Assembly (NCBI GenBank): GCA_914767715.1
Contig: OU612071.1
Location: 16,798,948 to 16,862,947 of the forward strand
Source of the DNA: Membranipora membranacea
Taxonomy: Eukaryota > Bryozoa > Gymnolaemata > Cheilostomatida > Membraniporidae
Direction: 5' to 3'
DNA: 64,000 bases
Position 1 is the stretch's first letter; each line of letters starts with the position of its first letter. A program made the position numbers and the translations under genes. The notes beneath the pieces were generated by a model. It saw only the letters and a program-made list of their open reading frames with translations, searched no databases and was not told the DNA's origin. Of the stretch, positions 54,652 to 64,000 are shown in pieces.

Positions 54652-57600
54652 CTGTGTGAATTAGGAAAATAATTTATGTAAATTTGAAACAAAGGGCTTC
54701 CATTACCTATAGAAAACACGATGTCCATTACAGTGAATACGGATAGTTCACATTCAACTCCTATCCGAAATGTGGAATACTAGGAACGCCAATTTATTTG
54801 CATGCTATGCTAGATTTGATAATGACTCTGTTGGAATAAATATGTTTTGGATAACACCTTGTCGTCATTAGGAAACAGGTGCTTGATATAATCAGGCGTT
54901 GCGTGAGGAACGAGATCGATGTTATCCAAAGCTGTGTCATCCAATAGAATATCGGGAGTGTGGAATGGATCCGAATCAGGGTGAACTTGGTTAGACTGCT
55001 GTAACCCCACATCTGTTGGGACTGCGACGAATCCTCCACCTACAGAAATTTATGACATGCATAAATTTCTTAGGAGAAAGCAAATATTAAGCTTCTATAA
55101 ATGGCGTATCTTTGGTTGGACCAAGATGTCAGTCGAATGCAAAAAATTTAGGTATCTTATTGATGAAATTCACAGCCAATAGCTTTGTGTCTGAACAATG
55201 GAATAATCTACGAGACAACAAACTGGTATAAAAGATACTACCTGCTGTTTCTCCACTCAACAGAGGCAAATGAGTTTCTCGGTAGCATCTCAACTCAACA
55301 ATTCTCTCAGGGGATAAGTTCTTGCCTGGAATGAATCAATAAGAGCTCCAATCAAGGAAGAAGAAAGGTTTACAACAAGATTTTCAGTTAGATCAATATT
55401 CGCTTCATTAATCGTCCACAAACACTTTGCGCCTACAGATCTAATTTCACTCACATGGTTTCAGAAAAACTGCTGGAACATCGGCACCTTCTGCAAGACA
55501 GTGAATTTCGTCATTCTCGTCGCATTCCATCTCATCAGAGAGCATCCATCTTGGGTTGTGAACCATATGAGGTCTCAATTGCTGGGTGAGCAGGCAGCTT
55601 CCGCAGCAAAACATGACAGCAGGATGAGTGCCTTTCCACGTACTCTTCATGTAGGTAAGAAGGTTTTCTAAGCACATCCTCATCCTCCCCCATGATCGAC
55701 AGAGGTCATGTACAGAGGTTGACACTTGAAGAGTGACTCTTGCTTCATGGTAGTGGTGAATGAAATGTGTGGTTGATCCTCCATGGAAAATCTTTGCGCC
55801 ATTCCTGGCCACTGTACATTTGTCAGCAGGACTTCTTGATGAATCAAGTACTACTATGGAAAGCTCATGGTATATGTGATGTGGTAATGGCAGCATGCTC
55901 TCAAAACTTATCACAACTCTCAGCTGAAATTCACCGTCAGATTTCCAACTCCTATCGTTGTATTCCGTGGTGAAGTATGGGACAACATAGCATTGCAAAC
56001 CATCCTGGATCGGCGCAATCGGGCCATGAATCAGCCTAAACTTTTGCAAGATTCCGAGGGATATATCTAATGGGAATCTTGAGTCTTCACCAATAACATG
56101 ATTGAGGAGCTCTTCAGAGATCAACCCAGTTTGCTGGTAATGCAGTACATGTCTCTCAAATTCTATCTTTGTTGAAATCATCCTCACAAACGAATTTGGG
56201 ACATATACATACTCTTGTATGCGTTCTTCCCATTGCTTTGTGGCATCATGATTGAAGAGTACAGCTATGAGACTCCTCAATGATTTGAAATCATGGAAAA
56301 TGGGAAACTGAGGGCAATCTTCCAGCCATAATAATCTGCCACATTTGTGCAGTAACCTTAGCACAATTTTCAGTGACGGTATATTTTGCTGATAAAGCGA
56401 CTCAAGAGACTGAATATCTAGGTTAGAGGTCTCAAATGACTCAATATCAGCAATCATGGCTAACCATAAAGGGGGCAGAAACTGGATGTGACCACAGGAG
56501 ATCTCATCTATGCACTGAATAATGCCATTGAACTGATCAAAGGCAGGATCATTTCCAACCACAAATATATTTGATCGTTGGAAAAGTTGTCTGTTTTCAT
56601 CAGAGAAAACTCTAATCGCGGGTCCATGTTTCTCCTCTGCTGTGCGGTCTCTGATAGTAATCCAGGTTTGTCTACGTAGGAGCTCAACTGTGTGAATGAA
56701 TACTTTCATCTGATCACTTACATCAGTTTCGCATAGCATGTCTTTGTGGGTTAGCACCAGCAGGGGTGGGCCCAAATCAGGGTTGGCTAGGTAAAAGTGA
56801 GCTATCCAGTCGAAGCACAGTTGCTTTACTGCTTCACGGGGATCTTGTATCGCTTTTGTTTTGAACTCATAAAGGTTAACTACTATGACTGGAATGAAGT
56901 CCGCTTTCAGTGCGATTTGATATGTGGGGTGGTAAACTCCATTTCCACCTAGATCTATGATGCGTATTTCCTTTACAGAGTCCATTTTAAGGTTCTTATG
57001 ATTGAACACAGTTGTGGTTTCATCACTTGGGTCACCTTTTTTCCGCTTTGTTAGGTATCGCTTTTCTTTCCTTAGAGACTCTATGACACTTGTTTTACCT
57101 GAGTATGACTTTCCGATCACACCTACGGTTAGGGATGGTAGCTTTTCAAACCATTCAGCTTCACTATCGAGAAAGAATAACTTAATCGCTTGTAATCCCT
57201 GCTCAGCGATAGCAGAGGGTGGACAATTCAAGTTCTCACACCCATCGAGGTTTAGGTGAGTGAGAGCTTGATGTCCGGGAACAGGCAACACCAGTCTTTT
57301 CAGATGCTTATTGTGTGCCAAGTTTATGCTGGATAAACTATTTTGGGAAAGCCATGACATGGTTGAAAACACAGTAAAACGATTTCGGTCGAGCATCAGT
57401 TCCTTCAGGTTGACAAGCAGTGAGAGCCTGCAATCAGTGAATAATGAGTCCTATTTACCCATTTTAACCATTGTGATAATTGTAATAATTGTAATTGTAA
57501 TAATTGTGATTGTAATTGTAAATGTAATAATTGTAATAATATTGTAAATTGTAAGTGAGCTTTGAAATTACTTTGCGTTCATTATAGTTATGTTGAAACG

Positions 57601-60600
57601 GCACACAACCCATTCAATAGCTTTACTCTTGCAATATTTGACAGTACAGCAATATTAATAAGGAACATTTAAATATTGAAAAATGGAACTCCCTTATTCA
57701 GGCTTAACAGGCTTCTCTCAACTAAAATCTTTGCGACCAGGGAATAACTAACTTGCAGGCGAGGACCAAATATCAATTAACTTATTGATTTCTGACATAT
57801 TCTCAGTGTATAGCTAAAATACATGGAAAATGCTGACTCCAAATTGTTCAGTGATTAAGCAGATTAGGTTTACAAGGTTTTGCTTTGGATGTCAGTACTA
57901 TTTTTTGAGATGAGGAATCTTTGATATAACTATGAATACATACTCTTGAGGCACTCTAGAAAGCTGATTCCTGCTCAAATCAATCGTCTCCAAGTTCTCT
58001 AGATTAGTTATCCTATAAAAGATAGCAAATACAGTGTAAGCTGGTTAATTAGAGTCCTGTTAATTCGAAAATATCTGTTAATTCAGACACCTGACTGTGT
58101 ATGTGTGTTCGTGTGCGTGTGTGTTAATGCTCAATGAATTACAGTGCACTCTTCTTAATTCAGACTTTATAGTTCAGCACTCAGAATTCAAACAAAGATA
58201 ATTGGTTCATTCAGCCAAATGTCGATTCATTCTTAATTAATTTGATTCAAACTCTGCTTAATTAGGACACAATTTGATGGTCCCTAGAGATTTGAATTGA
58301 GTGGAGTGTACTGTACATAATTATATTTGCAGAATAATTATATCTGCATAAGAAAAATTATATACCATGAAAAAAAAATTATATTTACAGAATAAGAAGA
58401 AGGTCAAAGAATGAAGGATGTGGAAGACAAGTTTTAAAGAGAACCTTCTTATGCACCAACCTGTCTGTGAGTATTTGCAGCTTGTTACCTGCCATTATGA
58501 GCGTTCTCAACTGTTTAAGGTCACCAATACTACAACAGCAAGATGTGACAAAATTCACAAAAAAAGCAACGATAGACAATAGAGAAACATGAGTCAGCTG
58601 TTAGTGAAAAATATTTTTATTCTTTACCTTTTCTGATTCATACTAGTTACTGCAATGCTTCGGTGTAACTATTTCTATCATTCAATACATGACAAAAGCT
58701 CTATTTATTACTGTGTATTGTGTTGGTCATGGATTGTTTGTTCTCGATTTAACAGATATTTAGCATATGCATCGACAAATCACACAACACTAGACAGCAC
58801 ACAATATCACATCAAAATTATGCAGCAAAATCAAGTGATAGAAAACTCAATTGATATTTTGAACATGATGTAACTCGCAGGTAAAAGTCTAACATTTGGA
58901 GAAAACAATGTAGGTCAACAGTTAGCTGCTGTTATTTTTCATTCTTTGAATAATGCATTACTGTTCAATAAAATGTACATTTTGGGACAAAATGGTTTTT
59001 TTCCGGTTGAGACTTTATTGATCTTGCCTTGTACATTGGTACAAGGCTTTTCTATTTTGAATTCACTGTGGTCCAGTGAAGTGAGGGTTGAGCTTCTATT
59101 ACATTAGGGAGAGTCAAACTTGGGAATTTGGTTTGAAATAATGCTATACCGTGGTGCTTTGCATAATGCTTGCAAGCTTCATTGAGTGAGCAGTGAACTG
59201 ATCTGACAATCAATTCATTGTTGTGTGCATCCTACAAGAAGGTTACATCAGGACTTCATCCTCCATACCACGGAGCAATAATGGGCAAACAGAATGGCCG
59301 CTGGAAAGAAAATGAAAAGTTTTACCGCCTCCCTCCCCATTCAGTGATATATCGCCTTTTTCCGTTTCTCAGGAACTACTTGTCCCATCTCAAAATATCC
59401 TTCACTGACACGTTGCCAGTAGTCTGACTTATGTTTAATATCGCAATTTTTTTCAAATCGCATGTTCCTAACTTGATTAATTGTACATTAACTAAAATAC
59501 ATTGAAAACATATAGGCAGCCATGGGCAAAATGATGCAGTAAATTACATTATGCAAAAGCGTGATGAAAATCTAAGCAGTATTACATGCAAATCACATTG
59601 TGTACAACAATGGATCACCTTTGTTAGGTTATTGTTTAGCATGGAAAGAGAAATGTTTATGCTAATAACTTCTTTACTACTGAATTTATCATCAAATGCC
59701 AAGATCAAAACCTCGGAAATATTCTCTAGTTTAATGGAAGCTAGTGTGTATCATATGTTAATTGTTTAACCTATTTTCAGTTTTTGGCTGGTAAAAAGTG
59801 CATGTTTTGGACCAAATAAAGCTGGTTTAGCCACAAAAATCCAAATATCTCAAGATGTAAAGCCATAATCAACAATCGCTTCGATCAAAACCTAGACAAT
59901 CCCCTGTTATTCATCATGCTGACAACAAATTTGACTGACGTCTTTCTGAATTTCTGATTTTTGGCTGGAAAATTTTGACCTAAATAAGTTAAAATTTGGG
60001 TTATTTTCTGATACAGTTGTGAAAACAAGGATCTGTAAACTGTCAAGATTATTGATTGAAGTGACAGTACAAGACCAAAATGGTATAATGAATTGGAAAT
60101 TCTTGTTTTTGCATTATTGGGGTTGCATGTAATGAGGGGTCAGAAATGGCCCTAACATCATTGCAAAAATCAAATTCAAGTCTCCAAGACAAGAGGCCTA
60201 AAATCATAAAGTTTCACCCAAATGTCACTCCTCCAGTTAGTGTCATGCCTCCTCTATATGGTGAAAGCATAAACTAATCAAATGCCTCAAAAACAAGGCA
60301 CAGAGGGCACAATTTAAAAAGGGCACTTTTTGTCCCAAAATGAACTTCCAGAGGACACTGCAACTCAACGTCAAACCTTTGAGAGGTTTAAACTGTGAAA
60401 ATAACTATTAGACAGATCACCAATACAATATTAAAAAGTTTTAAAAAGCGATGATATATCACGTTAATTTATAATTTTTCACAAAAACTTGATTATAACA
60501 TCCTAACTAGATTGAAAAACATTCATATGTTTTGTAGAACGGTGTTGTGACTGCAGATTCGCTATGACAAGTATGACCAGCTTCAAACAGACAGACCAGT

Positions 60601-63600
60601 CTACTAAAAAAGGAGTGTATACTAGCTCAAACAGAATCCAAAGCTCGGTAAAACCATTCTAAGAATTTTTTGACAATAACACCTTGCCTATTACATCTTT
60701 TTTCTCCCTATCCCTCTCTGGATCGCAGTTTTTTCCATTTCTAGCAGTCATGACCGTGATAGTCAGCCATTTATTTTTTTTCTTTATTGATGTTTGATGC
60801 CTTACAAACTCTTTATAATTTGTTGTAATTGAACCGAAATAAAATGTCTTGAAGGAAACAAACCATTTAGTTGTAAATTAAGTTGAAGGAGGAAAAAAAA
60901 TATTTTACTCATTAATTAAACTCCAATAATACACAAATGATAGATCAACTATAGGGCCTGATGTAACTAGAGTGCATAACATACCCCAAACAATAACTCA
61001 TATCAACATGGGATGCTCAGTAACTTAGTATACAGGCATGCTCCAACCAATCTTTGGCCTGAATCCTAGACTATATAATTATCTCCCCAGCCTCAGTCAT
61101 ACCATAATGCTCAATTCTTCGTAAATAAAGTATTTAGAATCCACAGGCAAATTAGTATGTAAACTCACCATTCAGGCACACTGAGTAGCTCATTGTTGGA
61201 CAGATCCAAGAACTCCAACTGCTTCACATAACTCAGTCTTTAAACAGAACATAATACAAATCAAATCAGCGGGTGTGAGATTGCAATGGTAAAATAGAGG
61301 TATGGTGAAATAAAGGCCAAAATCTATCAGAAAATCAAAAATTTTGGCTTTTATTTCACCATGAGGCTTAAATGTGAGAGCAACTGTCGCAATCGCACTA
61401 CCCCTGAATTGATAGCATTCAGAAGAGAGGTAATGGAATCTAGTTGTTTCCCAAACGTTCAGAAATTGGAGGCTGCCATCTTGCTATGCTATGGTATAAC
61501 AGGGTATCACAAATGTGTGATACATTACTTTCTCCATAACTGTGACCATTGATGCATTAAGATTATAATTATACATACAGATGGCTTGATGAAAATGTCA
61601 CATACAGGAACTGATACTAAAGAAGAACAATTGCACACAGCTGGTCACAACTGCTTACTGTTCTGAGTATACTGGATTCTGTTGACCATGAAATGATTAT
61701 GACAACATGGTAGAAAAAGCTTGATAGTGGTATTATGCACTTGCCAAATGGACCCTCTAAATCATTGCCTAAGCTATTTAGAGGGCAGTGAAAGCTGCTC
61801 GAAAAGTTGCCTCTGCCTTTAATAATCTTTTAAGGGTTAAAGTGACAAGAGATTCAACTCCAGATATGTATGATTAACACTGAGAGCATGCAGTTGAAAG
61901 AGTTAATTGAATGGCAGTTGTGCCTCCGTACTGAATCTGAACAACTTTCAAATAAAAGAAAATTAAAACCCCCCAGTAAATGAATTCGCATTTCGCATAA
62001 GTTCTGCTTGAGACTTACCGTGGAGAGATGATTTTCATATTGCAATTCATCAGCTTCAATGTCTGGAGCTGTGGCATTGCAGCAAATATATGACCTTGTC
62101 TACAACATATCCAATTACAATCAAGTAATAACAGTCAGTGAGTGTTTGCCTGATTAGAAATATAAATGTGAAACAAGATTGTTTAAGAGTCAACATGGAG
62201 ATATTTAGAACTTTCGAATTGATAGGCTTCAATTCATGTTCCCATACACAGTCGGTCACTGCGAGTCCCAAACTACTGGGCTAGTCTTTGTCTATCCTTA
62301 TCAGTGTTAGAGAGGGTTGATTGGCAACTGACGAATGAGCCAAAAAATTCAGGAAGAAAAGAAACATATCGCTCTGGATAAAAAGTTTCAAAATACTACA
62401 CCTAACTAAAATTTGTATCCTGCAACGCTAGAGCTATGCTTGTTAAGCAGAATTGAGTGGTAAGACAGCAGGTTAATGTGGTGAATCTGCAGTGGCTTTG
62501 GCCATCAGGAACGAACTTGTAACCAAATTGATAAAAGAACCTAAGGCAGTCAGTGACAGCATGATGACGCTTAGTGTAACTACAGGAATGCACCCTGCAG
62601 TAGTGATAGGTATTGACAAAGTTATTACATTAAATATTGTGTTGATGAGCTATTGAGTGTAACAATTTTTCAAGGTAGATAATATTTATTGGATGATCGT
62701 GGGGTCAAGTGTAACCAAAATAAACCCTCTTCACTAACAGTCCCAACTAGAGTATACGCTGATATGTATACCAGTGCAAACACTGGTTTATAAACTAGTA
62801 CTTATTCATGTGTATATAGCAGTGTATACTCCGCTGTCACATACCTAACCCAAGTCAGTGTTACTGTTACACCTAGGTAGGATTATACCAGTCTCCTCTA
62901 ACATCATGCCTAATATGAATACCTATTTCATACTTACATCTCTGGGGATACTTGATTCTCACAGTGTGACAAGACGAACCACGTAATGCTGCTAAAATAC
63001 CTCAGAATGGCAGCATCCAATCTGTAAGAAAGATCAAAAGTATTTTTCACATAGATACAAGAAATTTTATTAACTTTGCTGACAAGCAATGATAAACAAT
63101 GGAGGAGGGCTGAGATATTGTGTCTCATGCCTGTCCAAGAAACACAGTAAGTCAGCGCTGGAATGCCGGAAATTTCTTTGTGAATTAATAAAAATGATCG
63201 AAATGGTTTGCAGCAGCCAATAAGATGATTGGTGATTTTGATTACTGAGCTGGTGGTTGAAATTTTGTCACTAGCCCTTGAAAGAATATCACATATATCT
63301 TGGTAACATTCTGCAGGAGCTCAGCTACCTCTACTGGCAATCTGTAAATGGTTGATAAAAATCGTCGATTAAAATCAGATGCCATATCACTTGCCACATC
63401 CCGAAGCATGGGCAGCGAAATTTAGTTGCTTTAAGGGCTAGGCCGCAATATCTGCGCCAGTTTGGTCTCAGTTTGCAGGCGGGTCGGAGCACAACTGGGA
63501 GCCAACCAAAACTCCAGTAGTCGATGGACCGCAGTGGGATTAGAACCCACGACCTTCAACACTTGCGTGTTGAAGGACAGGCGCTCTAACCAGCTGAGCC

Positions 63601-64000
63601 ACCTCCTACTCCTAAGATGAGATATTTTCTCCGAGAAAAACAAGAATTTCTAAAAGGTTTGGTGACAAGGAATGATATACTTTGAAAGAGGGTTGAGATA
63701 TTGTGGCTCGTCCCCGTCCGAATAACACAGTCTGTCAATATTTTTTCTGTGCTTAAATGGCGGAAGTTTGTTAGTTAATTAATAAAAAATGATTGGTATG
63801 GTCTGCAGCAGGCAATAAATTGATTGGATTGATTATTGAGCTAGAAGTTAAAACTTTGCCTCTTACCCTTGAAAGGATATCAAGTATAGCTGGGAAACAT
63901 CCTCCATGTGTTCAGCTACCTCTACCGGCAATGTAAAACACACTTTCATATTGGTAATGGAGGCTGTGTCTAGCTTATCTATGACATCTTTGAGTGTGTG
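51902..64000 (-). CDS. ROCO-caspase gene B: LRRs, Roc, COR and complete caspase (5' end outside window)
   Basis: Exons, 5' to 3': part of exon 3 (64000-63867), 63341-63276, 63021-62938, 62099-62019, 61237-61169, 58529-58461, 58012-57944, 57427-55455, 55325-55242, 55039-54858, 54651-54487, 54125-53906, 53023-52829, 52550-52441 and 52033-51902. All are in phase, GT-AG except the GC donor of exon 4. Exon sizes equal those of gene A, except exon 12, which is 9 bases shorter. There is no frameshift or stop, so B looks functional. It provides the only view of the C-terminus, which ends Y-L-F-P-N-F-H, as caspases typically end in a short strand after the small subunit. It is convergent with the ARM-FN3 gene. 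Confidence 0.88.
54858..55325 (-). CDS. exons 11-12 of gene B: linker between COR and caspase
   Basis: Exons 55325-55242 and 55039-54858 encode about 88 polar residues rich in Asp (for example D-I-L-L-D-D-T). Exon 12 is three codons shorter than in gene A. Its low conservation suggests a flexible tether, and several Asp residues could be self-cleavage sites that release the protease. Confidence 0.8.
55455..57427 (-). CDS. Roc-COR exon of gene B
   Basis: It is the same 1973-base length as gene A's exon with no indel. I count roughly 38 amino-acid differences over 649 aligned residues. The P-loop GKSYSGKT, the D-L-G-G motif, T-H-K-D and the late Cys cluster (C-C-G-S-C) are all unchanged, so selection appears to keep the GTPase. 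Differences cluster in the COR part and after the T-H-K-D loop. Confidence 0.92.
57468..57546. repeat. AATTGT/AAT microsatellite expanded in copy 2
   Basis: Runs of TGTAATAATTG and TGTAATTG occupy the intron just upstream of the Roc-COR exon. The matching site in gene A (about 3633-3660) has only a short ATTGTGATATTG remnant. Confidence 0.85.
57944..63341 (-). CDS. exons 4-9 of gene B: LRR exon array
   Basis: Exons at 63341-63276, 63021-62938, 62099-62019, 61237-61169, 58529-58461 and 58012-57944 repeat the phase-2 single-LRR pattern of gene A with identical lengths. Changes fall at putative exposed positions (for example I-A-Y-L to I-T-N-L in the last repeat). Confidence 0.85.
59198..59790. 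other. segment present only in copy 2 of the duplication
   Basis: Copy 2 diverges after GAGTGAGCAGTGAAC and rejoins copy 1 at AAGTGCATGTTTTGGACC. Copy 1 has three GAGCAGT repeats at the junction. The segment contains a 69-codon plus-strand frame of unknown nature and no terminal repeats that I can see. It is either an insertion in B or a deletion in A at short repeats. Confidence 0.75.
63350..63612 (-). mobile_element. SINE in gene B (orthologous position to 8878-9139)
   Basis: The same SINE lies at the same place between exon 3 and exon 4, with the A box GGCTCAGCTGG...TAGAGC and B box GGTTCTAATCCC. It was therefore inserted before the segmental duplication. Confidence 0.88.

Larger units (their letters stand above)
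53831..64000. repeat. segmental duplication, copy 2
   Basis: This is the partner of 1-9660. It starts to match at ACAAACCTTTAGTACACTAT and continues to the window end. Beyond the left boundary of copy 1 no comparison is possible, so the true limits are unknown. Confidence 0.93.

Overview
The window is intron-rich, AT-rich nuclear DNA from an animal, most likely a marine invertebrate. A true caspase domain (SHG histidine motif, Q-S-C cysteine motif, G-S-W small-subunit motif) says metazoan. Short exons with canonical GT-AG borders, tRNA-derived SINEs, a Ty3/gypsy fragment and miniature inverted-repeat elements fit an invertebrate genome. I cannot name the species. Almost all coding calls rest on exons I joined by splice signals and reading phase; none is transcript-verified.

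The main content is two closely related minus-strand genes, A (75-11892, its last exons lie left of base 1) and B (51902 to beyond 64000, its first exons lie to the right). Each encodes one polypeptide joining an unrecognised helical N-terminus, a leucine-rich-repeat array built from single-repeat exons, a Roc GTPase, a COR domain and, at the C-terminus, a complete caspase. Combining A (exons 1-14) with B (exons 15-17) gives one uninterrupted frame of about 1568 residues. Together this looks like a receptor-like initiator caspase in which LRR-Roc-COR replaces the usual CARD or death-effector prodomain. A and B belong to a segmental duplication (1 to about 9660 against about 53830 to 64000). 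Their Roc-COR exons are about 94% identical in protein by my count. A and B differ at the caspase active-site pentapeptide (Q-S-C-S-D in A, Q-S-C-S-G in B).

Between them lie, left to right: a small minus-strand ubiquitin-like gene just upstream of gene A (12941-13606); a gene-poor stretch with two tandem-repeat fields (17405-19035, 19376-19670); a minus-strand gene resembling the CaRF/ALS2CR8 family with an in-frame TGA (19726-22412); a Ty3/gypsy RNase H fragment (22721-23115); a SINE; a 650-bp inverted-repeat element (28468-29119); and a plus-strand gene with armadillo repeats and two fibronectin type III domains (31265-44942). The introns of that last gene hold an antisense cluster of small membrane-protein exons with a local inversion, a 76-bp near-perfect palindrome, a 13-bp minisatellite, and two copies of a cysteine-containing coding-like element. 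The stretch 44943-51800 is mostly unrecognised. The ARM-FN3 gene and gene B converge there.

Functionally, an LRR sensor driving Roc-COR dimerisation and caspase proximity activation would be an animal immune or cell-death receptor. The neighbours do not obviously belong to that pathway, though the ubiquitin-like gene sits head-to-tail upstream of gene A.
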